Origin: JBLHGU01 sp047615875 | GTDB lineage: Bacteria; Pseudomonadota; Gammaproteobacteria; Arenicellales; CAJQKF01 | Direction of reading: 5' to 3' | Assembly: GCA_047615875.1 (NCBI GenBank) | Contig: JBLHGU010000089.1 | Coordinates: forward strand, 1-20,446 | DNA length: 20,446 nucleotides | In this document: positions 1 through 8,446 of the stretch, piece after piece | Numbering within the stretch: the stretch's first letter is position 1 | Layout of the letters: every line of letters begins with the position of its first letter | Notes under the pieces: generated by a model | The model's database searches: none | Seen by the model: only the letters and a program-made list of their open reading frames with translations | What the model was told of the DNA's origin: nothing | Made by a program: the position numbers and the translations under genes

Positions 1-503
1 GGGGGCGCCACTCTCGGGTAACTGGATCGCATTCTGGTATTCCCTCCTATTCTCCAGGAGGTCGCGGATTTGCTTGATCACTACCGGATCCTCGATGCTG
101 GCAATGACTTTCATTGGGCCACCACACGTCTGGCAGGTCTCGATGTTGATGTTAAACACCCGCTTGAGCTGCTGAGCCCATGTCATCGACGCTCGCCTTT
201 GTGATGGTGGTTCATCATTAGCTACCAAGGCCTTGTTGCTTCTGCTCCGTTTTGCTGGCGTGATCAACGCTCGTTGCTTGCAGTTAGGCGCAAACACACC
301 GTGAAGTCTAGGCAGATTCACTCGCGGTTTTGGCACTAGCGCCGCCAATTTGGCGATCAAGTCCAGGGGTTCACAAAATCGCCTGGAGTGATTTTGAACA
401 GCCAAAGGCTGGCTCGAAGGGTGGAGGGCAGGAAGCCCGGAATAAAGATAACGTGAGTGGTGCCGTTTCGATAAGGAGTCTTGAGTTGGTAACGAATATT
501 GAC
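1..503 (-). pseudogene. IS91-family transposase, 5'-truncated and interrupted C-terminal remnant
   Basis: Translating the minus strand from 372 to 1 gives 124 codons typical of the C-terminus of IS91/IS801-type (HUH, rolling-circle) transposases: EPLDLIAKLAALVPKPRVNL, then HGVFAPN, a CQTCGG zinc-knuckle-like pair, and MKVIASIEDP. The frame is still open at the window edge, so the stop lies outside. A second piece at 444-497 encodes RYQLKTPYRNGTTHVIF, which directly precedes EPLD in this family. The pieces are separated by a 71-bp insert (373-443) that shifts the frame; removing it restores TTT-GAA in phase. Upstream homology stops at an in-frame TGA (504-506), so the HUH catalytic domain is absent. 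The remnant cannot make an active transposase. Family identity rests on recalled family motifs and is strong. Confidence 0.85.
373..443. repeat. 71-bp insert of three tandem hairpins inside the IS91 remnant
   Basis: This segment separates two adjacent parts of the transposase reading frame, and its excision restores the frame. On the plus strand it holds three successive inverted repeats: CAAAATC (374-380) with GATTTTG (390-396), CAGCC (399-403) with GGCTG (407-411), and GGGC (426-429) with GCCC (435-438). Together they cover most of the insert. I see no clear target-site duplication. It could be a REP/MITE-like palindromic element or another small structured repeat; I do not recognise a named family. 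Other copies in the genome would settle whether it is mobile. Confidence 0.6.
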
Positions 504-547
504 TCATAAGGTGAATAGAATTTTAAGATCGGTTTTTCGAAGCGAAT

Positions 548-1526
548 TTAAACTGTTAGCCTGCCCAGAATAAACCCGAAAATAATTAATACTAAAACCA
601 CAAGGCGTTTTAAGTACCAAGTGGTTTTTTCACGACTGGCCGCTAGCTTTTTCTGCTGATCGAGAAACTTAAAATAGTCAGAAACGATGTCACTTGTCCA
701 TCGCTGTTTATTTTTAAGCAACGTTGTCGTGATCTGGCTATTGGCATATTCGGTTTTATATTTGATATAAAATTGTCCATCTTCACTCCATATCCCGCGA
801 CTCCAACTGGTTTTACCTTCAGGTCCCCTGACTGTGAACATTGTTGTGGGGGGGCACCCTTTCCGATAGGCTTAGTTCGTCCATCCGAAATTTAATAAAT
901 TTCTCGATATTCCAATCTACAGCATTATTTTTCATCTTTTCGTAAAAAATGTCAGGCTGGTCAAAAATCACATCAACAATGGATAAATACTCCAGGAAAT
1001 CCTGACTAGAGCATACATATGGCGGTTTGTATAACTCCCATATCGTTCACCGTCCGGAATCCAGATATTATCGTCTGTCAAGAGACCGGGAGGTATGTGA
1101 GGGGCCTCGTGTAAATAATCTGACCTTGTCAAAATAAACCTGTGGTATCGTTCAAATATGTTTTCTTCGAGCAATACCTTCCTCAGAAATGCTCTGAAAA
1201 ATACCAGGATGCCACAAGAGCCTGGCTGCTCTCCTAGACCCTTTACCCCGCCGAATAAAACCCCTCTAAGGTATAGAAGAATTCTCCAGTCGGTATTGTT
1301 GCCTCGTAGGCGTGCAATATCATCTAGTGCTTTCCCCAAATCATCTTTTTATAGCTAGCACATTTATAGATGGGATTGTTCTTGTCTTCATGGGGACTAT
1401 CGGCGATACACAGAGCCAGGTCAGCATCGAATTGACCCAATAAGTTATTTTAAATTTATCGAAGGTAATCCCCGAAGCGCGGGTCTCAGCCAGTATTATT
1501 ACCAGGTTTTTCCCATATTTAGTCAT
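548..1526 (-). pseudogene. WavE-like glycosyltransferase-type gene broken by four frameshifts
   Basis: Three apparent short minus-strand ORFs plus the gaps between them join into one protein of about 325 residues. It starts MTKYGKNLVIILAETRASG (1526), continues FDADLALCIADSPHEDKNNP, then a long segment with DWRILLYLRGVLFGGVKG, RFILTRSDYL, IWIPDGERYG and TNRH, then DFLEYLSIVDVIFDQP, and ends with MFTVRGPEGKTSWSRGIW and a hydrophobic tail. The order of TRSD and IWIPDGE-YG-DRH-like motifs recalls polysaccharide-synthesis proteins of the WavE/LPS type. Frame changes are needed near 1444, at the A5/T5 run 1346-1350, near 1008, and at the G7 run 848-854. Two are in homopolymers, so assembly error competes with real decay, although the neighbouring gene carries true stops. 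The last 18 or so residues (LVVLVLIIFGFILGRL) would form a membrane anchor. Function is tentative; the joined reading is well supported. Confidence 0.6.
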
Positions 1527-1615
1527 TATCAGCTAGTAGTGGTTGTTATACGAGAAAGCTCTTTTGAATAATTTTAAGGAGCTTTTTCGGGGTGGTGATT
1601 AAGGTTGTGTGACTG

Positions 1616-2219
1616 TCAATTTTCCCTATGGTATACGAGCTTTAAACATTCCAGTTTCTGAAGATCTGCAAGCCAACAATCTAGTAGCCCCATCTCAGCT
1701 TCTGGAAAAATATTTCCGCGGATTAATGAGGCACAACAACTTCTTAGATTGTGTATCACAATATTCTGTCTGGATTTTATGTCGTGCCGAGTTAGTATAT
1801 CGACAAAAGATTAATTCAGCAGGTACCCTGTCAGTTCATCACTAAAATCTTACATTAAATCGTGTTGATTCCGATACTGGATAACTTCGGGCGAGTGAAA
1901 AAGTGACATAGTGACCCATTTTCCAAATACATCTCTGAGCTATTAAGCTTTGCCATATGCCGGTCATTCTCATTGGGTGGTGAGTCGAAAGGTACATTAA
2001 GGGACAAGCTTCCGGTAGTTTTCCCACGAGCGAGAACGCGCTTCCTAGTTGATTCTCATGAGACCAGAATTGGGTCCCTTGCAATGGAAATTTTTCTGAC
2101 TCCTTTTTATCCCCAATGATAAAAACGTTACTATTGCTTTTGGAAAGACTCTTAACTAGTAACTTAACGGGTTTAGTCGGAGGGTTTATCGTTGTAATAA
2201 CTACTGAAAGCAAGTCCAT
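1616..2219 (-). pseudogene. STELLO/DUF288-like glycosyltransferase pseudogene with internal deletion, frameshift and two stops
   Basis: The N-terminus reads MDLLSVVITTINPPTKPV and then VFIIGDKKE, the opening of DUF288/STELLO-type proteins (VVTTINPPT...VVGDKKTP). At about 2010 the text jumps from GKLPE straight to ACPLMYLSTHHPMRMTGIWQ, omitting the RKNIGYL and ETDDDN part expected in between, so an internal deletion of perhaps 100 residues or more is inferred. After SLIAQRCIWKMGHYVTF a +1 shift in a T5 run brings in SPEVIQYRNQHDLM, then TAA, DFSDELTGYLLN, TAA, SFVDILT and a C-terminal LLDCWLADL ending at TGA 1616-1618. The two stops plus the deletion make this a genuine pseudogene rather than a sequencing artefact. 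The acceptor substrate cannot be deduced. The gene lies 90 bp upstream of the WavE-like pseudogene on the same strand. Confidence 0.75.
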
Positions 2220-2449
2220 TACATTTCACCCAACAAGTACGTCTGCGAGTAGTTGCAGGATAAGCATAGCGAATTCACCTGATGAGTTTCCAAATATTTT
2301 CGCCATCTATTACTGAAAATAGCCCCGATATCTGGCGATTGTTTGGTCTTGTTGTCATCATTTCCGCTTCGAAGGAGCCGATTCTCATCAAGAACAAGAA
2401 CTGCCTTGGACCAGAATATGTGCAGTAGTTGATGACGGAATTTAAAACA
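2219..2449 (-). pseudogene. Unidentified 76-codon remnant coupled to the DUF288-like pseudogene
   Basis: An open frame runs from just after a TAA (2450-2452) to a TAA at 2219-2221 that overlaps the ATG of the DUF288-like gene (TAATG). This is a typical translational-coupling junction. The peptide includes HQLLHIFWSKAVLVLDEN and IFSNRWRKYLETHQ. The FW-S-x-x-VLVLDE pattern faintly recalls glycosyltransferase-like proteins found with DUF288 genes, but I cannot assign it. There is no convincing start codon, and the N-terminus appears lost towards the pntB end. It may be the 3' end of a third gene of the decayed cassette; chance openness is not excluded. Confidence 0.35.
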
Positions 2450-2497
2450 TTAGTATTACCCGATAGCCAACACTATCTAACCCTGACTCTTGTTGTT

Positions 2498-2517
2498 AAG
2501 AAAACAGAGAAGTCTCT
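2498..2517 (-). terminator. Possible weak terminator after pntB
   Basis: On the minus strand, 24 bases past the pntB stop, AGAGA and TCTCT form a very short inverted repeat (2506-2517), followed by GTTTTCTT. The loop is tight and the T-run is broken, so this is only a candidate. Confidence 0.25.
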
Positions 2518-2540
2518 ATGTAGCATTCACCGAGAATGGC

Positions 2541-3929
2541 TTAGCCTATAGCCTTAATCAGAGCCTCAACGCTAATCTTGGCATCGCCAAATAACATCCG
2601 AGTATTATCTTTAAAGAACAGTGGGTTTTCTACGCCAGCATAGCCGACGGCCATGCTGCGTTTAGAAACGATAACGGTCTCCGCTTTCCATACTTCCAAT
2701 ACGGGCATACCGGCAATTGGGCTGTCAGGATCATCTAGAGCGGCGGGATTAACAGTGTCGTTTGCGCCAATTACTATAACAACATCCGTTTGTGGAAAGT
2801 CTTCATTAATCTCATCCATTTCGAGAACTATATCGTAGGGCACTTTAGCTTCGGCGAGCAGTACATTCATGTGTCCGGGCATACGTCCAGCAACTGGGTG
2901 AATAGCGAAGCGCACATTAATTTTTCGGTCGCGTAGTTTACGAGTTAATTCTGAAACAGGGTGCTGAGCGTGGGCAACCGCCATGCCATATCCTGGAACG
3001 ATAACGACACTTTTAGCCTGTTTTAGCAAATCTGCTGTTTCTTCGGCATCAGTGGCAATATGATCGCCTGTAACACCAGCTGAACTTTTGCCACTGGGCG
3101 TGCCAAATCCACCCATAATTACAGAAAGAAACTTTCGATTCATCGCTCGGCACATGATATAGCTAAGTATTGCTCCGCTAGAACCAACCAACGCACCAAT
3201 AACTATAAGCAAATCATTGGAAAGCATGAATCCGGTGGCAGCTGCGGCCCAGCCTGAATAGCTGTTCAACATGGAGATCACTACTGGCATATCCGCACCA
3301 CCTATGGCCATAACCATATGTATGCCGAATACCAGTGCTAAGCCGGTCATAATTAACAGCGGCAACATTCCATCTTCGATGCTGTGAGCCTCGAGGAACA
3401 TCGACCCAAGCCAGATACAGGCCAGCCCAATTAAACCATTCAGAATGTGTCGGCCGGGCAGCATTAAGGGTTTGCTGCCAATAATGCCCTGTAACTTACC
3501 GAAGGCCACAATAGAGCCAGTGAAAGTTACCGCACCGATTAATACGCCAAGAAATATCTCAACTTCGTGTATGGTTTTTTCTGCGCCTTCAAGCTGAACT
3601 GTGGTGTCCAAAAAACTCGCAAACCCAACTAAAGTAGCAGCTGCTCCAACGAAACTGTGCAGCATGGCAACCAATTGTGGCATGGATGTCATTTCCACTC
3701 TTGCAGCCACAATCGCGCCTATTGCACCGCCCACTAGCATCATTAAAATGACATTGGAATAACTGTTGACCTGGTCCGATGCCAAAGTGGCTAGAATGGC
3801 AATTAACATGCCAAGTATTCCGTACAGATTTCCACGTCGAGACGTTGCCTGATTGCTTAATCCACTCAGGCTAAGAATAAACAGGATACTGGCTGCAATA
3901 TAGGCTGCAGTAACTATTCCGGAGCTCAT
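2541..3929 (-). CDS. pntB: NAD(P) transhydrogenase subunit beta
   Basis: The product is the beta subunit of the membrane-bound proton-translocating transhydrogenase, which uses the proton gradient to move hydride from NADH to NADP+ and so supplies NADPH. The 462 residues match the length of E. coli PntB. The first 260 or so are a series of transmembrane helices with GGADMPVVISMLNSYSGWAA; the rest is the NADP(H)-binding dIII domain with the fingerprint VPGYGMAVAHAQHPVSEL, then AGRMPGHMNVLLAEA, VIGANDTVNPAA and a C-terminal GDAK. The ATG at 3929 is preceded by AGGAAAG five bases upstream. It follows pntA by 9 bp, so the two are co-transcribed. No key residue appears missing. Confidence 0.97.
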   Translation of the reverse strand: MSSGIVTAAYIAASILFILSLSGLSNQATSRRGNLYGILGMLIAILATLASDQVNSYSNVILMMLVGGAIGAIVAARVEMTSMPQLVAMLHSFVGAAATLVGFASFLDTTVQLEGAEKTIHEVEIFLGVLIGAVTFTGSIVAFGKLQGIIGSKPLMLPGRHILNGLIGLACIWLGSMFLEAHSIEDGMLPLLIMTGLALVFGIHMVMAIGGADMPVVISMLNSYSGWAAAATGFMLSNDLLIVIGALVGSSGAILSYIMCRAMNRKFLSVIMGGFGTPSGKSSAGVTGDHIATDAEETADLLKQAKSVVIVPGYGMAVAHAQHPVSELTRKLRDRKINVRFAIHPVAGRMPGHMNVLLAEAKVPYDIVLEMDEINEDFPQTDVVIVIGANDTVNPAALDDPDSPIAGMPVLEVWKAETVIVSKRSMAVGYAGVENPLFFKDNTRMLFGDAKISVEALIKAIG

Positions 3930-3938
3930 GAAACTTTC

Positions 3939-5495
3939 CTATCTCTGAAACATTTTCAACATGCGTTGGGTAACCAGAAACCCACCGACAATATTTATAG
4001 TAGCAATCAGTACTGCGATTGATGCCAATATCCAGACAATGGTCTGGGAAGAGTTGATCTGCAATAGTGCGCCAATAACAATGATGCCACTTATCGCGTT
4101 TGTCACACTCATTAAAGGTGTGTGCAGGGCAGGGGTTACGGCCCAGACAACCTGATAGCCAATAAAACAGGCCAACACAAATACAATGAAGTGCGGCATG
4201 AAAGAGGCCGGCGCTACTGATCCAACCCAGAGGATGGATAATAAGCCAATCGCCATACCAATAAACGTACCTGATGCACTACTACCCTTGATTTTATCCT
4301 GGGTTGCCACTGGTGCAACACTAGTTTTTGCAGGCGCGGGAGTTGCACTAAGTTTCGGTGCGGGTGGTGGCCAGGTTACCTCTCCCTGTTTAACTGACGT
4401 AGCCCCTCGGATAACCTCATCGTCCATATTAATATTGATCTGACCATTTTTGTCTGGTGTCAGATCGGACAACAAATGACGAACATTGGTTGCGTATAGT
4501 TGGCTGGCTTGATTCGATAGTCGGCTGGTGAGGTCGGAGTAACCGATAATAGTTACATCGCCGTGCTTAACTACTGCATCTTTTACTGTAACTTCGCAGT
4601 TGCCACCCTGTTCTGCAGCGAGATCAACCACCACACTGCCAGCCGCCATGGCTTCGACCATTTCACGGGTAATGAGTTTTGGAGCGGGCTTTCCGGGAAT
4701 GAGAGCCGTAGTGATAATAATGTCGACTTCTTTTGCCTGTTCGAGAAACAGAGCCATCTCCGCATCAATAAAGGCTTTGCTCATAACCTTGGCATAACCA
4801 CCATCGCCACTGCCGTCTTCCTCGAATTCTAGTTCAAGAAATTCAGCGCCTATGCTCTCGACTTGTTCTTTAACTTCAGGCCTGGTGTCAAATGCACGCA
4901 CAATCGCACCCAAACTACCGGCAGCACCAATTGCTGCAAGCCCGGCAACACCCGCACCTATCACCATCACTTTCGCCGGTGGAACTTTTCCAGCTGCGGT
5001 GATTTGACCGGTGAAAAATCTGCCAAAATGATTGGCAGCTTCAATTACTGCCCGGTAGCCGGCAATATTGGCCATTGAGCTTAACGCATCAAGCTTCTGA
5101 GCCCGTGAAATTCTAGGCACCGAGTCCATGGAAATTATTGATATTCCTTTGGCGGCCAGTTCGGACATACGTTCCTGATTCTGTGCCGGCCAGAAAAAAC
5201 TAATCAAGGTTTGATCAGGACGAAATAATTCAGCTTCATCGACGCCACTTTCTGGATCTAACTGAGGAGCTCGTACCTTCAGTAGAATATCTGCTTCAGA
5301 CCATAACGAGTCAGGATCAGCAGCGATAGTAGCGCCTGCCGCCTGGTAGGCAGAGTCAGAGAAATTTGCCGCGACTCCAGCCCCTGTTTCCACGATGACA
5401 TCGAATCCCAGTTTAACTAACTGGGGGACAACATTTGGAGTTGTTGCAACTCGCTTCTCACCAGAGAAAATTTCTTTTGGTATGCCAAGTTTCAT
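3939..5495 (-). CDS. pntA: NAD(P) transhydrogenase subunit alpha
   Basis: This is the alpha subunit, carrying the NAD(H)-binding dI domain and part of the proton channel. The 518 residues are close to E. coli PntA (510), so this is the fused form and not the split PntAA/PntAB type. The N-terminus MKLGIPKEIFSGEKRVATTP is typical of the AlaDH/PNT fold. The Rossmann motif VIGAGVAGLAAIGAA ends in the acidic FDTR. A Pro/Ala-rich linker lies near residues 375-395, followed by about four transmembrane helices (residues 405 to the end) with VWAVTPALHTPLMSVTNAIS. It is first in the pntAB pair and divergent from prfB. The Shine-Dalgarno upstream of ATG 5495 is weak; there is no better in-frame start nearby. 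Confidence 0.97.
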   Translation of the reverse strand: MKLGIPKEIFSGEKRVATTPNVVPQLVKLGFDVIVETGAGVAANFSDSAYQAAGATIAADPDSLWSEADILLKVRAPQLDPESGVDEAELFRPDQTLISFFWPAQNQERMSELAAKGISIISMDSVPRISRAQKLDALSSMANIAGYRAVIEAANHFGRFFTGQITAAGKVPPAKVMVIGAGVAGLAAIGAAGSLGAIVRAFDTRPEVKEQVESIGAEFLELEFEEDGSGDGGYAKVMSKAFIDAEMALFLEQAKEVDIIITTALIPGKPAPKLITREMVEAMAAGSVVVDLAAEQGGNCEVTVKDAVVKHGDVTIIGYSDLTSRLSNQASQLYATNVRHLLSDLTPDKNGQININMDDEVIRGATSVKQGEVTWPPPAPKLSATPAPAKTSVAPVATQDKIKGSSASGTFIGMAIGLLSILWVGSVAPASFMPHFIVFVLACFIGYQVVWAVTPALHTPLMSVTNAISGIIVIGALLQINSSQTIVWILASIAVLIATINIVGGFLVTQRMLKMFQR

Positions 5496-5812
5496 TGTTC
5501 AACTAAAGTTATAACTAATAAGCCGTCAATTGCTGGAAAAGGGATTTGGTCGCATTAGGAACAGCAGGGGCCAGTACGGGGTATATTATGATCTACTACT
5601 ATTAAGCAGGCTATAACATCTCTTAATCCTAGCCTATATCATAATAGTTGATACCTATTCGATAATGGCAGGTTCTATACAAGAATCACATCCTTTGTGT
5701 CGAATATAAGGTTGGTATTCGCATTATTTCATAGGCACCCGAATCGAATTCAGGTATTCTCGCTGCCCGCGAAAATTTCTATTCCCACTGTCCCCAATAG
5801 CATATAGACATC
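5496..5812. other. Divergent intergenic region between pntA and prfB
   Basis: These 317 bp must hold promoters for both pntAB (leftward) and prfB-lysS (rightward). The segment is AT-rich with several TATA-like clusters (for example around 5580-5640). I could not pick out a -35/-10 pair with good spacing, nor a known operator, riboswitch or tRNA. No reading frame of interest crosses it. Confidence 0.6.
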
Positions 5813-6911
5813 ATGGAACAACTTAACGTTCTAATTAATAATCTCGAATCCTTCGAACAGCGGGTTGGCTCGCTTAGGGGGTATCTTTGACTATGACGGT
5901 AAAAAAGATCGTCTTGAGGAAGTACTTCTACAGTTAGAACAGCCGTCGATTTGGGAAAATCCGGATCTGGCTCAATCTCTTGGACAGGAACGCGCTGCGT
6001 TAGAAGAAATTGTTGGCGGTCTGGAAAGTTTGGATAGCAACATTGTGGAATCCAGGGAATTACTTGAGATGGCCGCGGAGGAAAGCGACGAGGATACCCT
6101 TAGCGCTGTAGAACAAGATGTGGCTAAAATTCAGGAACATCTCGAGCGCCTGGAGTTTCGTCGAATGTTTTCTGGCACTATGGATCCCGCCAATTGCTTT
6201 CTCGATATTCAGTCGGGCTCCGGTGGTACTGAAGCTCAGGACTGGGCTGCGATGCTGTTACGCATGTTTTTACGGTTTACTGAGGATCAAGGTTTCAAAT
6301 CGGAATTGATTGAAAAATCCGACGGAGATGTGGCCGGTATAAAAAGCGCTACGATCAAAGTTTCCGGAGATTATGCTTATGGGTATCTGCGTACCGAAAC
6401 TGGCGTACACAGACTGGTGAGAAAATCTCCATTTGATTCAGGTAGTCGTCGGCATACATCTTTTGCCTCGGTATTCGTTTCACCAGAAGTTGATGACAGT
6501 ATTGAAGTCGACATTAATCCAGCGGATTTGCGCATAGATACCTATCGGGCAAGTGGTGCCGGTGGTCAGCACGTAAACAGAACGGATTCTGCAGTCCGTA
6601 TCACGCATAACCCTACTGGTATTGTTGTACAGTGCCAGAATGACCGCTCACAGCACCGTAACAAAGCTGAGGCTATGTCTATGTTGAAAGCACGGATATA
6701 TGAAATGGAACTGCAGGAGCAACGTGCGGAACATCAAAAGTTGGAAGACTCAAAGGCCGATATTGGCTGGGGTAGCCAAATTCGCTCCTATGTGCTGGAT
6801 CAATCGCGAATTAAAGATCTACGTACCGGGGTAGAAACCGGCAACACGCAGGCTGTGCTAGACGGTGCCCTGATGAATTTTATACAGGCCAGCCTAAAAG
6901 CTGGTGTTTGA
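5813..6911 (+). CDS. prfB: Peptide chain release factor 2, programmed +1 frameshift
   Basis: RF2 recognises UGA and UAA and triggers peptide release at the ribosome. Translation starts at ATG 5813 (MEQLNVLINNLESFEQRVGS) and reaches an in-frame TGA at 5888-5890 after 25 codons. A +1 shift at CTT-T gives codons 5813-5887 joined to 5889-6911, 365 residues in total, identical in length to E. coli RF2. In this numbering SPF, the stop-codon recognition tripeptide, is at 205-207 and the catalytic GGQ at 250-252, within RASGAGGQHVNRTDSAV. Residue 246 is Ala, as in most bacteria; E. coli K-12 has Thr there. The gene is directly followed by lysS, as in E. coli. A start at 5865 would cut off the conserved N-terminus and is not used. 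Confidence 0.96.
5876..5891 (+). promoter_or_regulatory. prfB autoregulatory +1 frameshift signal
   Basis: The sequence AGGGGGTATCTTTGAC combines an internal Shine-Dalgarno (AGGGGG), a 3-nt spacer, the slippery CTT codon and an in-frame TGA followed by C. This is the classical arrangement by which scarce RF2 lets the ribosome slip to +1 and make more RF2. Removing the T at 5888 from the frame links the 25-codon leader to the main ORF. Confidence 0.95.
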
Positions 6912-6934
6912 AACGCAATAGAAAGAATATAAGT

Positions 6935-8416
6935 ATGGACGATACCAACGACCAAATAGAAGCCCGCCGACAAAAACTACATCAATGGCGCGATACTGGC
7001 CAGGCTTTTCCCAATGATTTTCGTCGAGATCAGTTCGCTGCGGACATTCTTCGAGATCATTCCGAAGATGATAGCGACGCATTGAATGAAAAAGCCATTC
7101 AGGTAACGATATGTGGTCGACTAATGTCGCGTCGAATTATGGGCAAGGCCAGTTTTGCCCATATTCAGGACGTAACGGGTCGAGTGCAGTTGTTCGTGCA
7201 GAGAGACTCTCTGCCAGAGGGGCAATATAACGAGGAATTTAAGAAGTACGATATTGGCGATATTCTGGGCGCCAGCGGTGTTCTGTTTCGTACTAAAACA
7301 GGTGAGCTAAGCGTGAAAGTCAGTTCGATTCGCTTGTTAACCAAAACACTGCGGCCATTGCCAGAAAAATATCACGGCTTATCCGATCAGGAAACGAAAT
7401 ATCGTCAGCGCTATGTAGACCTGATTATGAGCGAAGAAACTCGTGAGCGTTTTCGTATTCGAAGTCTGATTATTAGCGAGATAAGAGATTTCTTGATCGA
7501 GCGTAAGTTTTTGGAAGTAGAAACCCCGATGATGCAGGCAATTCCAGGTGGTGCTGTCGCCCGGCCATTCGTCACTCATCATAATGCATTGGATATGGAG
7601 CTTTACCTACGAATTGCGCCAGAATTGTATCTGAAACGATTGGTAGTCGGTGGTTTTGAGCGAGTTTTCGAGATTAATCGCAATTTCCGTAATGAGGGGC
7701 TAAGTACCAGACATAATCCTGAATTCACGATGCTCGAGTTTTACTGGGCTTACGCTGATTATAAAGATTTAATCGATCTAACTGAGGCCATGCTACAACA
7801 ATTGGCGCGCAAGGTAACTGAAAATGGCGTGGTGATTTACGAAGATATTGAGTACGACATGAATAAGCCATTCACGCGCCTGGCAATGCGTGACGCTGTG
7901 TTGCAATTTAACCCTTCAATTTCCGAATCAGACATCGCTGATAAGGAATCGCTGTGCGCCACTGCATCTAGTTTAGGTATTAAATTTGATCCAGGCTGGG
8001 GAAAGGGCAAAATTCTCACAGAAGTATTCGAAGCGACAGTTGAGGAACGATTAATACAACCAACGTTTATCACTGAGTACCCTGTTGAAGTATCACCTTT
8101 ATCTCGCAGAAACGACACCAATCCCGATATTACCGATCGTTTCGAGCTGTTTATTGGCGGCAGAGAAATTGCCAATGGCTTCAGCGAATTAAACGATCCG
8201 GAGGATCAGGCTGACCGATTTAAGCAGCAAGTAGAGGCCAAAGATGCTGGGGACCAGGAGGCTATGCATTACGACGAAGACTACATTCGCGCCCTTGAGT
8301 ATGGGCTGCCACCTACTGCAGGTGAGGGTATAGGTATTGATAGACTGGTAATGTTTCTTACGAATAGCTCGACAATAAGAGATGTCATTCTTTTCCCTCA
8401 CATGAGAAAAGAGTAG
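6935..8416 (+). CDS. lysS: Lysyl-tRNA synthetase, class II
   Basis: The product charges tRNA-Lys. From ATG 6935 it has 493 residues. An N-terminal anticodon-binding OB fold begins after AFPNDFRRD, with FAHIQDVTGRVQLFVQRD. The class II core follows: motif 1 around FLEVETPMMQ (about 192-201), motif 2 with RNFRNEGLSTRHNPEF (about 249-264) and motif 3 GEGIGIDRLVMFL (about 463-475, Arg 470). A TTG start at 6908, overlapping the prfB stop, would add nine residues (MKRNRKNIS). I prefer the ATG because it fits the usual N-terminus and has an AGAAAGAA stretch upstream. It is the second gene after prfB and presumably shares its promoter. Confidence 0.96.
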   Translation: MDDTNDQIEARRQKLHQWRDTGQAFPNDFRRDQFAADILRDHSEDDSDALNEKAIQVTICGRLMSRRIMGKASFAHIQDVTGRVQLFVQRDSLPEGQYNEEFKKYDIGDILGASGVLFRTKTGELSVKVSSIRLLTKTLRPLPEKYHGLSDQETKYRQRYVDLIMSEETRERFRIRSLIISEIRDFLIERKFLEVETPMMQAIPGGAVARPFVTHHNALDMELYLRIAPELYLKRLVVGGFERVFEINRNFRNEGLSTRHNPEFTMLEFYWAYADYKDLIDLTEAMLQQLARKVTENGVVIYEDIEYDMNKPFTRLAMRDAVLQFNPSISESDIADKESLCATASSLGIKFDPGWGKGKILTEVFEATVEERLIQPTFITEYPVEVSPLSRRNDTNPDITDRFELFIGGREIANGFSELNDPEDQADRFKQQVEAKDAGDQEAMHYDEDYIRALEYGLPPTAGEGIGIDRLVMFLTNSSTIRDVILFPHMRKE

Positions 8417-8446
8417 AGATATCAAATGATTGTAAATAATGCTTAA

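Noticed and set aside
1549..1592. Inverted repeat AAAGCTC...GAGCTTT between the two pseudogenes as a terminator
   Set aside because: It has a 7-bp stem with a long AT-rich loop, and no T-run follows on the minus strand, where transcription would run.
1609..1845. Plus-strand open frame of 78 codons
   Set aside because: It lies antisense to the C-terminal part of the DUF288-like pseudogene, which has recognisable family motifs on the minus strand.
2116..2316. Plus-strand open frame of 66 codons
   Set aside because: It overlaps the start of the DUF288-like remnant and has no recognisable motif.
4186..4832. Plus-strand open frames within pntA
   Set aside because: They are antisense shadows of a highly conserved gene with low-complexity content.
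5865..6911. prfB starting at the TTG at 5865 without frameshift
   Set aside because: The 25-codon leader in the other frame plus the frameshift signal give the exact RF2 length and N-terminus.
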